A stretch of 49,319 nt of DNA, taken from an uncultured Hellea sp. (GTDB taxonomy: Bacteria; Pseudomonadota; Alphaproteobacteria; Caulobacterales; Maricaulaceae). The notes beneath the pieces are model-generated. The model did not search any database. It saw nothing but the letters and a program-made list of their open reading frames with translations, and had not been told where the DNA came from. The stretch is taken from positions 1-49,319 of the forward strand of contig CAJQGR010000069.1 of the NCBI GenBank assembly GCA_905477785.1, read 5' to 3'. The position numbers were made by a program, and so were the translations under genes. Shown here piece after piece: positions 7,132-16,130 of the stretch. How positions within the stretch are numbered: position 1 is the first letter of the stretch; each line of letters starts with the position of its first letter.

Positions 7132-9585
7132 ATGGAAAAGAAAATGTTAATCGACGCTTCCCACCCGGAAGAAACACGCGTCGTAATTGTGGATGGCAAC
7201 CGAGTTGAAGAATTAGACTTTGAAAGTAGTAATAAATTACAAATCAGGGGTAATGTCTATCTAGCAAGAGTAAGTCGAGTTGAACCTTCTCTTCAAGCAG
7301 CCTTTGTGGAATATGGAGGAAATAAATCAGGATTTTTGGCGTTAAGTGAAATTCATCCTGACTACTACCAAATACCGCATGAAGATAAAGTAGCACTATT
7401 AGAGTCAGAAGCAGCTGAACAAGAATCAGAAAATCTGGCGGATGAGGATAATGAAGAATTAGATGAAACCCTTACTGACAAAAATATTGACCCTGATTTA
7501 GATGACATTTCTGATGAAAATGATGAAGAAGTCGCTATTGAACAGGTCAAAGTAGCTCATTCAAGGCGAAAAAGGCAATCAAGACGGCGTTATAAAATTC
7601 AAGAGGTAATTAAACGTGGTCAGATATTACTAATACAAGCAGTTAAAGAAGAACGCGGAAATAAAGGTGCTGCTATGACGACCTACCTCTCACTCGCAGG
7701 TAGATATTGCGTTTTAATGCCAAATACAGCCCGCGGTGGTGGAATATCCCGAAAGATTTCAACAAGTACTGATAGAAAAAGACTCAAAGCTATAATGAAT
7801 GAACTCGAAGTACCAAAAGGTATGGGTGTAATAGTTCGAACAGCCGGTGCAAAACGTACAAAAGCTGAAATAAAAAGAGACTTTGAGTATCTATCACGTC
7901 TATGGAGCGAAATTCGAGATACTACACTTAAATCAATAGCTCCTTCCTTAATTCATGAAGAAGGAAATTTAGTTAAACGTTCAATCAGAGATATGTACAA
8001 CAAGGATATAGAAGAAGTATTAATTCAAGGTGAAAGCGCTTATAAAACTGCAAGGGCATTTATGAAAATGCTCATGCCAAGTCATGCTAAAAATGTAAAA
8101 TCTTACAAAGATAAAATACCCTTATTTCTGAGATACAATGTTGAGAAACAAATTGAAAATAGTCTCAAATCAATAGTTCAGTTAAAATCAGGCGGTTACC
8201 TAGTAATCCACCCAACTGAAGCTCTCGTTTCTGTAGATGTAAATTCAGGCAGGTCGACCAAAGAACGAAATGTAGAACGCACGGCACTCAAAACAAATAT
8301 AGAAGCAGCTGAGGAAGTTGCACGTCAAATGCGCCTAAGGGACCTGGCAGGATTGATCGTTATTGATTTTATAGACATGGATGAACATAAGAATAATCGA
8401 GCGGTAGAGCGTACTATGAAAAATGCATTAACGCGCGATAGAGCTAGAATACAAACATCGAGAATATCACAATTTGGACTCATGGAAATATCAAGGCAGA
8501 GAAAGCGCAGGAGCTTACTAGAAGGCTCCACCGCTCACTGTGAGCATTGTGAAGGTGTAGGTAGAAAAAGGTCGATAGAGTCTTCTGCACTAACAGCCAT
8601 TAGAGCTGTCGAAGAGTATGGAATACGGGGTAAAGCTAAACGAATTCTTTTAAAAGTTAGCACTGATGTTGCCTTATATCTTTTTAATGAAAAAAGAGAA
8701 CTTTTACAGCGAATAGATAAGCAATCAGGTCTTTTTACAGAGCTAGTTGGTGATGATAAGCTTATGCGTCCTCAATACGAAATCGAGTTATTAGAAAAAT
8801 CTTCAAGTAAAATTTCGGACCCTTTAGAAATTATAGAAAAAGAGTTTCTTAAAAAGAAAAGTAGTAAAACTAAAAAACCAACAGGCAAATCTGATGATGA
8901 TGAAAACATAAATAGCATTAGCTCTAATAAAGATCAGGATCAAGAGACTGACGTTAAAAAGAAAAGAAAAAGAAGAAGAGGAAAGAAAGACAACCATAAT
9001 CAGTCTCAAGAAGAAATAGTTGCAAACTCCAACTTCATACCAGAAGAACCGGTAACGCAACCAGAAACCCAAATAAAACAACCACCAAATAATATTAATA
9101 ACTCAGAACCTGTAGAGAAAAAAGTTCGTTCTGGCCGTAGAAAAGCTCCAAAAAGAAAAGAGGACAGCACGCAATTAAATTCTGACAATAAAATTAACAC
9201 GAAAATAGAGAAAGATAAAAAAAAGGAAGTTAAAGTAGAAAAAAATAAAGCAAATACTGGTCGAAGAAAAGCACCAACTAAGAAGAAAAAAGACAAAGAA
9301 CTTGATGTTCCTTCTTCGTCGAAAAACAGTAATCTTGGAACTCAAAAACCTGCAGTAAAAAAAACTAAAGGCGAAACTGTAAAAACTATAACAAAAATGA
9401 AATCAAAAACTCCAGCGCGGCGTAAAGCACCAGGGAAACCTTCAAAACAGAAAGCAGAAAAGCCAGCTAAAGTTACTAACCACAAAAAAACAACCTTAAA
9501 GGAGAAAAAGAAATCAAAGGAAACAATCAAAGAGACTGAAAAAAAACCAAAGGCAAATTGGTTTGGCATTAAAAAGAAAGAATAA
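7132..9585 (+). CDS. rne: Ribonuclease E/G family endoribonuclease
   Basis: Single-strand endoribonuclease, core of the RNA degradosome, acting in mRNA decay and rRNA/tRNA maturation. ATG at 7132 is chosen over an in-frame TTG at 7120 because GGAG lies 6 nt before it and the product then starts MEKKMLIDASHPEETR like relatives. Order: S1 region (about 35-170) split by an acidic insertion at about 92-138, as in alphaproteobacterial RNase E; 5' sensor and DNase I-like catalytic region with VSVDVNSG and IDFIDMDEH; zinc-link CEHC. After about residue 575 the scaffold is Lys/Arg-rich and disordered, with three RRKAP repeats (about 668, 710 and 762) and a final NWFG-containing tail. Total 817 residues. 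The tail may hold the PNPase-binding site (inference). Confidence 0.94.
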   Translation: MEKKMLIDASHPEETRVVIVDGNRVEELDFESSNKLQIRGNVYLARVSRVEPSLQAAFVEYGGNKSGFLALSEIHPDYYQIPHEDKVALLESEAAEQESENLADEDNEELDETLTDKNIDPDLDDISDENDEEVAIEQVKVAHSRRKRQSRRRYKIQEVIKRGQILLIQAVKEERGNKGAAMTTYLSLAGRYCVLMPNTARGGGISRKISTSTDRKRLKAIMNELEVPKGMGVIVRTAGAKRTKAEIKRDFEYLSRLWSEIRDTTLKSIAPSLIHEEGNLVKRSIRDMYNKDIEEVLIQGESAYKTARAFMKMLMPSHAKNVKSYKDKIPLFLRYNVEKQIENSLKSIVQLKSGGYLVIHPTEALVSVDVNSGRSTKERNVERTALKTNIEAAEEVARQMRLRDLAGLIVIDFIDMDEHKNNRAVERTMKNALTRDRARIQTSRISQFGLMEISRQRKRRSLLEGSTAHCEHCEGVGRKRSIESSALTAIRAVEEYGIRGKAKRILLKVSTDVALYLFNEKRELLQRIDKQSGLFTELVGDDKLMRPQYEIELLEKSSSKISDPLEIIEKEFLKKKSSKTKKPTGKSDDDENINSISSNKDQDQETDVKKKRKRRRGKKDNHNQSQEEIVANSNFIPEEPVTQPETQIKQPPNNINNSEPVEKKVRSGRRKAPKRKEDSTQLNSDNKINTKIEKDKKKEVKVEKNKANTGRRKAPTKKKKDKELDVPSSSKNSNLGTQKPAVKKTKGETVKTITKMKSKTPARRKAPGKPSKQKAEKPAKVTNHKKTTLKEKKKSKETIKETEKKPKANWFGIKKKE
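9133..9432 (+). repeat. rne: Three RRKAP repeats coding for RNase E scaffold
   Basis: Three copies of a basic motif lie in the C-terminal scaffold of RNase E: GRRKAP at 9133-9150, GRRKAP at 9259-9276 and ARRKAP at 9415-9432. They are 42 and 52 residues apart and separated by Lys-rich linkers. The codons differ between copies (for example CGT AGA, CGA AGA and CGG CGT for the two arginines), which argues for protein-level conservation rather than recent DNA duplication. Confidence 0.75.
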
Positions 9586-9664
9586 AGATGAAGCGATTAA
9601 GCTCAACAATTAAATCCAAAACCCCGTACTGAATATTAGTGGAATGAGTTATTATAAGTAAGTG

Positions 9665-9685
9665 GTTAAACTTATAAAGTTTAAC
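9665..9685. repeat. 9-bp inverted repeat between rne and rplY
   Basis: GTTAAACTT and AAGTTTAAC form perfect 9-bp arms around a 3-nt centre. It sits in the 226-bp gap between rne and rplY, 80 bp after the rne stop. There is no T-run, so it is a poor intrinsic terminator; a protein-binding palindrome or an mRNA 3'-end stabilising hairpin are alternatives. The rest of the gap shows no gene. Confidence 0.35.
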
Positions 9686-9811
9686 TGCCTTTGCCTCTTG
9701 CATCCACCTCACTTTTACCATAAACAGCGCGCGATATAGTAATAAAAAGCTTCTCTTTAAGAGTACAATAAATAGTCTGATAAGATTTAAGAGATTAAAA
9801 AGGTAAAATCA

Positions 9812-10456
9812 ATGAGTGTTGTTCTTGACATAACTGTTCGCGATAAAACAGGTACAGGAAAATCGCGTGAAACCCGCAATAATGGTATGATACCTGGCAT
9901 AGTTTATGGAGGTGATGAAGCTCCTATTTCCATTGCAGTCAAACATAATGAAGTGTTAAAAGCTATAAATTCAGGTCAGTTTATATCAAGCATGATCGAG
10001 CTTTCACACGAAGGTGACAAACATAAAGTTATCACTAAAGATATCCAATTCCACCCTGTTACAGATATGCCACTACATATTGATTTCTACAGAGTGACTT
10101 CAAAATCTGAAATCGAAGTAGAAGTTTCCGTTAACTTTATTGGGGAAGAGAATTCTCCAGGTCTAAAACAAGGTGGCGCACTCAACGTAGTTAGGTATGC
10201 TGTTGAAGTAAAATGTCCAGCGGGAAATATACCAGACAATATAGAAGTTGATATTTCTGCTATGGAAATAGGTGACGCAATTCATATATCGGATGTGGAG
10301 CTACCAAAAGGTGTAGTGCCATCAATATCAGATCGAGACTTTACTATTGCTACTATAGTTAACTCACGTACATCTAAAACCGATGAGGAAGAAGAAGTTG
10401 ATGCAGGTGAAGAGCCAGAAACTGAGGAAACAGCTGAAACTGACAACGAAAGCTAG
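9812..10456 (+). CDS. rplY: 50S ribosomal protein L25/Ctc (long form)
   Basis: 5S rRNA-binding ribosomal protein of the long (Ctc/TL5) type: an N-terminal L25 beta-barrel (residues about 4-92, with GMIPGIVYGG) followed by the C-terminal TL5 domain (about 100-185). The 214-residue protein ends in a strongly acidic tail (Glu/Asp/Thr-rich, after about 190), common in alphaproteobacteria. ATG at 9812 is preceded by AGG about 9 nt upstream. It is followed by pth and ychF on the same strand, a widely conserved trio linked to translation. Confidence 0.95.
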   Translation: MSVVLDITVRDKTGTGKSRETRNNGMIPGIVYGGDEAPISIAVKHNEVLKAINSGQFISSMIELSHEGDKHKVITKDIQFHPVTDMPLHIDFYRVTSKSEIEVEVSVNFIGEENSPGLKQGGALNVVRYAVEVKCPAGNIPDNIEVDISAMEIGDAIHISDVELPKGVVPSISDRDFTIATIVNSRTSKTDEEEEVDAGEEPETEETAETDNES

Positions 10457-10514
10457 TATCTTGATATCCTGGCTTCGTGGGCTTTTAGAAAAACCAAAGC
10501 GAGCGGAGCATAAA

Positions 10515-11084
10515 ATGCGGTTAATTGTAGGGCTTGGCAATCCAGGAGAAGTTTATCAGTATAACAGGCACAATATAGGTTTCATGGTAATTGATAGCTT
10601 GGTAGATAAATACGACTTATCACCCGCAAAAAGTCAGTTTAACGGCCTAGTATACACTGGAAGAATTAACGATAATAAAGTTATATTGCTAAAACCTTCA
10701 ACATTTATGAATAATTCAGGCAGGTCTGTAAGAGCCGCAATGAACTTTTATAAAATATCTATAGATAATATTATAGTTTTTCATGACGAATTAGACCTTA
10801 TTCCGGGAAAGGTTAGAGTAAAGATAGGAGGAGGCATTTCTGGTCATAATGGACTTCGCTCCATCAGAGATAATTGCGGTGCAGAGTTTAAAAGAATTCG
10901 TTTAGGAATTGGGCACCCAGGTCATAAAGACCGAGTTCATAAATATGTGCTAAGTAATTTTAATAAATCAGAAGAAGATCTTAAAAATAGTATTTGTTTT
11001 GGGGCTGCTAAATATACAGATCTACTTATAGGTAACGAATTTGAATTGTTTCAAACACGTATCAATGAGTATATAAAGGGCTGA
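10515..11084 (+). CDS. pth: Peptidyl-tRNA hydrolase
   Basis: Releases peptides from peptidyl-tRNAs dropped from the ribosome. The frame is open further upstream, overlapping rplY, but ATG at 10515 gives the family start MRLIVGLGNPG and is preceded by GGAG about 7 nt away. The 189-residue product has the motifs GLGNPG (6-11), the catalytic histidine in YNRHNIGF, the asparagine in PSTFMNNSG, and HDELD followed by GGGISGHNGLRS. Length is normal. It lies 58 bp after rplY and 3 bp before ychF, so the three are likely one operon. Confidence 0.96.
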   Translation: MRLIVGLGNPGEVYQYNRHNIGFMVIDSLVDKYDLSPAKSQFNGLVYTGRINDNKVILLKPSTFMNNSGRSVRAAMNFYKISIDNIIVFHDELDLIPGKVRVKIGGGISGHNGLRSIRDNCGAEFKRIRLGIGHPGHKDRVHKYVLSNFNKSEEDLKNSICFGAAKYTDLLIGNEFELFQTRINEYIKG

Positions 11085-11087
11085 GAG

Positions 11088-12185
11088 ATGGGTTTTAAAT
11101 GCGGTATTGTTGGACTTCCAAATGTAGGAAAGTCAACCCTCTTTAATGCACTAACAAAAACAGCCAATGCACAAGCAGCTAATTATCCATTTTGCACAAT
11201 TGAACCTAACATTGGGGATGTTGCGGTTCCAGAATCACGCCTAGAGATAATAGCAAAAATAGGTAAATCAGCAGAAATTATACCCGCTAGAATGAATTTC
11301 GTAGATATAGCAGGCTTAGTCAAAGGGGCCTCTAAAGGTGAAGGCATGGGAAATCAATTCCTTGCAAATATTAGAGAAACAGATGCTATAATATATGTTT
11401 TAAGGTGCTTCGATGATGACGACATAACTCATGTGGATGGAAAAATAGATCCTATTTCAGATTACGAAACAATAGAAACAGAACTCATGCTAGCCGATCT
11501 CGAAAGTCTTGAGAAGAGAAGAGGTGGTCTTGAAAAAAAAGTAAAACAAAATGATAAAGAGGCTATTTTAACTCTCCAATTAATTGAAACTGCGATTAGT
11601 TTTTTAGAAAAAGGACAGCCAGCACGTAATGCAATAATAGACGAAAAAGACACTAAAGCATGGAGAATGCTACAGCTTTTAACTTCAAAACCGGTTTTAT
11701 TTGTTGCAAATGTTGACGAAGAAAGTGCTGAAAATGGAAACGCATATTCTGAAAAAGTAATATCGCATGCATCAGAAATAGGTGCTAAAGTAGTAATTAT
11801 TTCTGCCCAAATTGAATCTGAGATGTCTTTATTAGACCCTGATGAACAAAAAGATTACTTAAATTCTATTGGACTAAAAGAACCTGGGTTAAACCGCCTA
11901 ATAAAATCAGGGTATTCACTTCTAGGACTAAAAACTTATTTTACTGTAGGTCCAAAAGAAGCTAGGGCTTGGACTTTTTATAAAGGGTGGAGCGCTCCAA
12001 AATGTGCTGGTGTTATTCATGGTGACTTTGAAAAAGGATTTATCAAAGCTGAAACCACAGCTTTCAAAGATTATGTTGATAACAATGGCGAGCAAGGGGC
12101 AAAAGAAGCAGGAAAGGTTAGGCAAGAAGGAAAAGATTACATCGTCAAAGATGGGGACATAATTCTCTTTAAGTTTAATGTATAG
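11088..12185 (+). CDS. ychF: Redox-regulated ATPase YchF (OLA1 family)
   Basis: TRAFAC-class P-loop ATPase that binds ribosomes and is linked to stress and translation control. The 365-residue protein shows the G1 loop GLPNVGKST (about 8-16), the G3 region DIAGLVKGASKGEG, a coiled-coil insertion (about 125-200), NVDEE in place of a canonical GTPase NKxD, and a C-terminal TGS domain (about 280-363). The NxxE-type G4 is what makes this family prefer ATP. It starts 3 bp after the pth stop and is therefore almost certainly co-transcribed with it. Confidence 0.96.
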   Translation: MGFKCGIVGLPNVGKSTLFNALTKTANAQAANYPFCTIEPNIGDVAVPESRLEIIAKIGKSAEIIPARMNFVDIAGLVKGASKGEGMGNQFLANIRETDAIIYVLRCFDDDDITHVDGKIDPISDYETIETELMLADLESLEKRRGGLEKKVKQNDKEAILTLQLIETAISFLEKGQPARNAIIDEKDTKAWRMLQLLTSKPVLFVANVDEESAENGNAYSEKVISHASEIGAKVVIISAQIESEMSLLDPDEQKDYLNSIGLKEPGLNRLIKSGYSLLGLKTYFTVGPKEARAWTFYKGWSAPKCAGVIHGDFEKGFIKAETTAFKDYVDNNGEQGAKEAGKVRQEGKDYIVKDGDIILFKFNV

Positions 12186-12232
12186 TTTTTAAATATTAAT
12201 ACACTTTATATTTTGAGTTTATTTAAGAAACC

Positions 12233-12877
12233 TCACAAGTTCACTCTATCAGTATCTATTAAAGTATGACTTTCGATGAAAGCTTCGGCCTCCCATTCTT
12301 GAAAATCAACATCAGACATTAACTCAGAAATGTAAGTATCCGCTCTTTCAGACCTAGGTATACCGTAACTTTCAAAGCGCGTGGCAGCTGGAGTGTAAAA
12401 CGCATCAGCAATACACCAATCATTAAAAAGAAAAGGGCCATTATGCTTAGATAAGAGATCATCCCAAAGCTCCACCATTATATGGGCATCATCAAGACAT
12501 TTTTTTGGGAGCTTTGATATGGTACGACGGCGAAGATTCATAGGGGCCTCCGTCCTTAAACTTTCGAACCCTGTATGCATTAATTTAACAACGCGTTTTG
12601 CTTCAATTTTATCATTCAGATTTTTTGGCCAAAGGTTTGGGACAGCCTTCGCACAAAATTCTGAAATAGCTAAACTATCAGCGATTCTATCACCATTTAC
12701 CTCTAAAACTGGGACAGTGCCTTGGTCAGTTAAATTAAAAAGTTTTTCTTTGTATCCGTCAACATCAAGATCTATAACTTCTGTTTCAAAAGGCAATTCA
12801 GCTTTTTTTAAAACTAACCAAGGTCTAAGCGACCAAGATGAATAATTATAATTTCCTATATATAATTTAAGTGACAT
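12233..12877 (-). CDS. Glutathione S-transferase family protein
   Basis: A 214-residue cytosolic GST-fold protein. The N-terminal thioredoxin-like domain (1-80) begins KLYIGNYNYSSWSLRP, with a serine in the usual activating position, a GTVPVL cis-proline loop and a DSLAISEF glutathione-binding segment. The all-helical C-terminal domain follows (about 90-205). Substrate cannot be told from sequence. It lies 5 bp downstream of the cca gene on the same strand and is probably read from the same transcript; its 3' end converges on ychF across a 47-bp gap. Confidence 0.85.
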   Translation of the reverse strand: MSLKLYIGNYNYSSWSLRPWLVLKKAELPFETEVIDLDVDGYKEKLFNLTDQGTVPVLEVNGDRIADSLAISEFCAKAVPNLWPKNLNDKIEAKRVVKLMHTGFESLRTEAPMNLRRRTISKLPKKCLDDAHIMVELWDDLLSKHNGPFLFNDWCIADAFYTPAATRFESYGIPRSERADTYISELMSDVDFQEWEAEAFIESHTLIDTDRVNL

Positions 12878-12882
12878 AAATC

Positions 12883-14115
12883 TTAATATTCTAAACCTTT
12901 TGCAAACTGCAAGAGGTTTTCTCTAGTTGATTCAAATCCACTTTCAATCCAGATTGTCTCTAGAGCGTTAAGCATCAAGCCCATTTGGGGACCAGGTGTA
13001 ATACCTATTGATTTTAAGTCACGGCCTTTTACTGGAAATATTGGAATTTTTATTTTTTGAGAAGATTTTATTAATAATTTTAAATCATGGTATTTATTAT
13101 ACTCATCCTGACTTGTTATATCATAAGTACACCGATCAAAAAAGACTTGATGCCCTTCCTTATAAATAAAATTCATAATATCTATATTAAGCATATCTTT
13201 TTGAATTTCATATTGGCTAGTAGACCATAACTGCAGTCTCTTAGTTTCTTTTGAACTCATTCTTAATCGATCACAAAGCGTATTTACTTTTTTAATATCT
13301 CGATGGATGAGTGTCATAATTCTTAACAGTGGGTCAACTGATATAGTATTACTTCTTTCAAGATCCTCTAATTTTTTTAATCCAGAAACTCCTTTTAGCT
13401 CAGGTAAAATGTACTTAAGGACCCCAGTAGATTCCATTAAATAAAGAGCATGAAAAACAGAATTAGCTGAAAGCAAATTTTTCAATTCCATCCATAGTCT
13501 CTCTGGAGATAGACGAGAAAGACCTTCTAAGTTTGCTTTAATAACCGATAAGGTTTCAGGATTAACGCTATCTTTTGTTCCATAACAAGATAAAAATCTG
13601 AAGTAACGAATTATTCTCAAATAGTCTTCCCGTATTCTATTTTCAGGATTACCCACAAAACTAATTTTAACAGGTCTCAGATCTTTCAAACCCTTACCTG
13701 TCGGATCAAAAACCTGACCCTTAAAATTAGCATACAAGGCATTTATAGTAAAATCTCTTCTTTGCGCATCAACTTCCCAATTAGATTTGAAGATAACCTC
13801 AGCATGTCTGCCATCCGTATTAAAATCACTTCTTAAGCTAGTAATTTCGAATGTATTTTTCTCTATTACGGCGGTTATTGTGCCGTGCTTAATACCCGTA
13901 GTTAAATACTTTATTCCAGCATTTTCTAAACATTTTTTAACTTCATTTGGCTTTAATTGAGTTGCTAAATCGATGTCGGAGACTTCAAATCCAAGAAGTG
14001 CGTTTCTTACACAACCGCCAACAAAACGAATTGTCTCTTCAGGAAAAGCTTTGAATAGTTTTTTTATATTCAAGCTATCCATCCAGTGGTGTTCTTCAGG
14101 TTTTAAAAATATCAT
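12883..14115 (-). CDS. cca: CCA tRNA nucleotidyltransferase / poly(A) polymerase family
   Basis: Class II nucleotidyltransferase that adds or repairs the 3' CCA end of tRNA. The head domain shows FVGGCVRNALLG, the metal-binding SDIDLAT (DxD), RRDFTINAL and DPTGKGLKDL, then the neck signature REDYLRIIRYFRF and a helical RNA-binding part. The 410-residue length is typical of alphaproteobacterial enzymes. An alternative start at residue 12 (ATG at 14082) exists, but the longer start keeps the HHW/MDS segment that resembles relatives. Poly(A) polymerase activity cannot be excluded from sequence. Neighbours NUDIX and DUF1285 form the usual alphaproteobacterial cluster. Confidence 0.9.
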   Translation of the reverse strand: MIFLKPEEHHWMDSLNIKKLFKAFPEETIRFVGGCVRNALLGFEVSDIDLATQLKPNEVKKCLENAGIKYLTTGIKHGTITAVIEKNTFEITSLRSDFNTDGRHAEVIFKSNWEVDAQRRDFTINALYANFKGQVFDPTGKGLKDLRPVKISFVGNPENRIREDYLRIIRYFRFLSCYGTKDSVNPETLSVIKANLEGLSRLSPERLWMELKNLLSANSVFHALYLMESTGVLKYILPELKGVSGLKKLEDLERSNTISVDPLLRIMTLIHRDIKKVNTLCDRLRMSSKETKRLQLWSTSQYEIQKDMLNIDIMNFIYKEGHQVFFDRCTYDITSQDEYNKYHDLKLLIKSSQKIKIPIFPVKGRDLKSIGITPGPQMGLMLNALETIWIESGFESTRENLLQFAKGLEY

Positions 14116-14169
14116 AATTTTTATATATTTGTGTTTATTTATTAATACCTATTAATTCCATTGATATTA

Positions 14170-14784
14170 TTAATAATCAATTTCGAATACACTTAAAAAA
14201 CTTCTTTGGTACAGTCTATAAATTATCATTGCAGTCATGCCCCAAATATTTCTATAAACACCATCAACAGATTTATAAGGCATATCGTAAATAGTTAAAG
14301 TTTTACCTTTATATTTTACACTTCGGGCAACATGATTGTCTGAGTTCATTAAAAATTCTAACGGTACTTCAAATATATCATCTACTTCACTAGGTTCAAT
14401 AATAAATTTAGCATTAGGTTCAACAATTCCAACAAACGGTGTTACTCTGTAATTACTCACCGAATCGAAAGAAGGGAGACGACCAATCACAGTAATATCT
14501 CTCGGAAGTAACCCAATTTCTTCTTTCGTTTCTCTCAGAACAGTCTCTAAAGCATTTTCATTATTTTCCCTTTTGCCTCCAGGAAAGGCAATTTGACCAG
14601 GATGTTCAGGCATAGTCTCAGGCCGTTGAGTTAATATAACACACGGCTCTTCTCGCATTACTATAGACAGTAATACAGATGCAATCTTTTGGTACTTCTT
14701 TTTTGCCAAATCTTCACCATTCAAAATCTCAGTCGGCAGAAGCCCAGATTCTATTTTTTCAAGTAATTGTTTAGGGATTTTCAC
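14170..14784 (-). CDS. NUDIX hydrolase, CoA pyrophosphatase (NudL) type
   Basis: Predicted to hydrolyse coenzyme A or its derivatives. The 204-residue protein carries the UPF0035-type signature just before the NUDIX box (TQRPETMPEHPGQIAFPGG), then a full NUDIX box with ETVLRETKEEIGL. Both together mark the NudL/CoAse group rather than generic NUDIX enzymes. It lies 9 bp after the DUF1285 gene and 54 bp before cca, on the same strand, in the usual alphaproteobacterial order. Confidence 0.88.
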   Translation of the reverse strand: MKIPKQLLEKIESGLLPTEILNGEDLAKKKYQKIASVLLSIVMREEPCVILTQRPETMPEHPGQIAFPGGKRENNENALETVLRETKEEIGLLPRDITVIGRLPSFDSVSNYRVTPFVGIVEPNAKFIIEPSEVDDIFEVPLEFLMNSDNHVARSVKYKGKTLTIYDMPYKSVDGVYRNIWGMTAMIIYRLYQRSFLSVFEIDY

Positions 14785-14793
14785 TTATAAGAC

Positions 14794-15384
14794 TTATATC
14801 AAATGCGCATTAATGGGCCCCAAAGGAAAAAAAGAACCACAAGACCATACACCAAGCTGATTGCCATTATCAAACTGAACTTCGGATGCTAGGTCAACTA
14901 AAGCATAAAAAACAGATCTGGATAATAGACCCTCCAAACCACCTCGAACAATAACGTAGGGGCTTGGCTCCATCGTTGATAAGTTAGTTTCAACTCGCAA
15001 TGGATTGGTAGAGCTCAGCTTAATCATTTCACCAAGATTTGTTTTAAAAAATATTTTTTGCCTTTGTTTTTCTACCTCAATACTCATATCTATTATCAAA
15101 AAATGACTACGTTCAACCAATATCTTTATTTTTTCAACAGGTGTTACTAGATATGTTTCACCGTCTGATTCCTTCCTTAATATCGATGCAAAAAGTTTAA
15201 TCAGCTTATGTCTTTTAATTTGTGAACCTTCATGCCACCAAGTACCATCAGATTTAATTATCATGTCCATCTCACCACAATAATCAGGATTCCAACTGTC
15301 AACGGGATAATTTCCATTGTCAGTATCGTTCAAGGCAATCATTAAATCTTGTAAAGATATATTTTGGTTTGAATCTTTTTCCAT
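14794..15384 (-). CDS. DUF1285 domain-containing protein
   Basis: A 196-residue cytosolic protein matching DUF1285, seen from the segment MDMIIKSDGTWWHEGSQI, LIKLFASIL and YLVTPVEKIKI. Function is not established for the family. In alphaproteobacteria it regularly precedes a NUDIX hydrolase and cca, as it does here, which hints at a nucleotide- or RNA-related housekeeping role (inference only). The ATG at 15384 is the first in frame and gives normal family length. Confidence 0.85.
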   Translation of the reverse strand: MEKDSNQNISLQDLMIALNDTDNGNYPVDSWNPDYCGEMDMIIKSDGTWWHEGSQIKRHKLIKLFASILRKESDGETYLVTPVEKIKILVERSHFLIIDMSIEVEKQRQKIFFKTNLGEMIKLSSTNPLRVETNLSTMEPSPYVIVRGGLEGLLSRSVFYALVDLASEVQFDNGNQLGVWSCGSFFPLGPINAHLI

Positions 15385-15498
15385 GAAATTTTATACCAAT
15401 CCTATAATAATGATTAACAATATAACCATTACCTTTATGGTCAATATAATATAGATTTTATTCAATGTAATTTATTACGAATAAAAAAGGATTTTGAT

Positions 15499-16065
15499 GT
15501 GATAAAAAAATTTAAAATAATAATCATTATTTTGACTGCTATATTCATTTATAGCAATAATTATGCAGAGAGCCCAATTGAGGACCCTAACGCAACAATC
15601 GAACTACCCAATAAAAAACTTACAAAAAAGGGAATGCGTATAAATGGACCTGTAACATCAGTATCTGCTGGTGCTTTATTACTAGCAAGCTTTGATAAAA
15701 ATTATAATTTCCAAATTGACTTTAAAGAATTTAATAATGCAAAAAAATATATATTTAATAGTGCAGATGTTGATAAATCGGGGGTAATTAGTCCATTTGA
15801 ACTCGAAGACTGGAGGAAATCAGCACTCGGTTCTTTAGATGCACCTCCTGGAAATTTAGCATTTGATAGAGACTATGACCAACGAGTTACCAAAAATGAA
15901 TTTAACAAAGCTCTAGTTTCTATTTTCAACTCAGGCGATAAAAATAATGATGGTGTACTAAAATTTAGCGAACTAGTTAATGTTTTCGAAATATCTAACC
16001 GCAACGTAACTATTAGTAACAATGAAGATGAAGTTCAGAATAAGATAAAATTAAAAAACAAATAA
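15499..16065 (+). CDS. Secreted EF-hand calcium-binding protein
   Basis: A 188-residue exported protein: residues 1-24 are a signal peptide, with a GTG start preceded by AAGGA. Four EF-hand-like loops occur in two pairs, at about 66-77, 90-101, 123-134 and 147-158. Loops 2 (D-V-D-K-S-G) and 4 (D-K-N-N-D-G, then E158) are canonical; loops 1 and 3 lack the central glycine and are probably weak or structural. The family suggests calcium binding in the periplasm or outside the cell; partner and role are unknown. It is the first of three small envelope genes on this strand. Confidence 0.82.
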   Translation: MIKKFKIIIIILTAIFIYSNNYAESPIEDPNATIELPNKKLTKKGMRINGPVTSVSAGALLLASFDKNYNFQIDFKEFNNAKKYIFNSADVDKSGVISPFELEDWRKSALGSLDAPPGNLAFDRDYDQRVTKNEFNKALVSIFNSGDKNNDGVLKFSELVNVFEISNRNVTISNNEDEVQNKIKLKNK

Positions 16066-16130
16066 GTATAATTATTAATCTTTCCTTACGAAATTCATAT
16101 TAATCATAAATTTGATATTAGGATAAGTTT

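Noticed and set aside
6975-7208. 77-codon open frame in the rne leader, running into the rne start
   Set aside because: No family resemblance, no ribosome-binding site, and its second half merely overlaps rne in another frame. It looks like a chance frame in the leader.
10383-10514. Upstream extension of the pth frame overlapping rplY
   Set aside because: The family starts at MRLIVGLGNPG (10515) with a ribosome-binding site; the extension is the out-of-frame reading of the acidic L25 tail.
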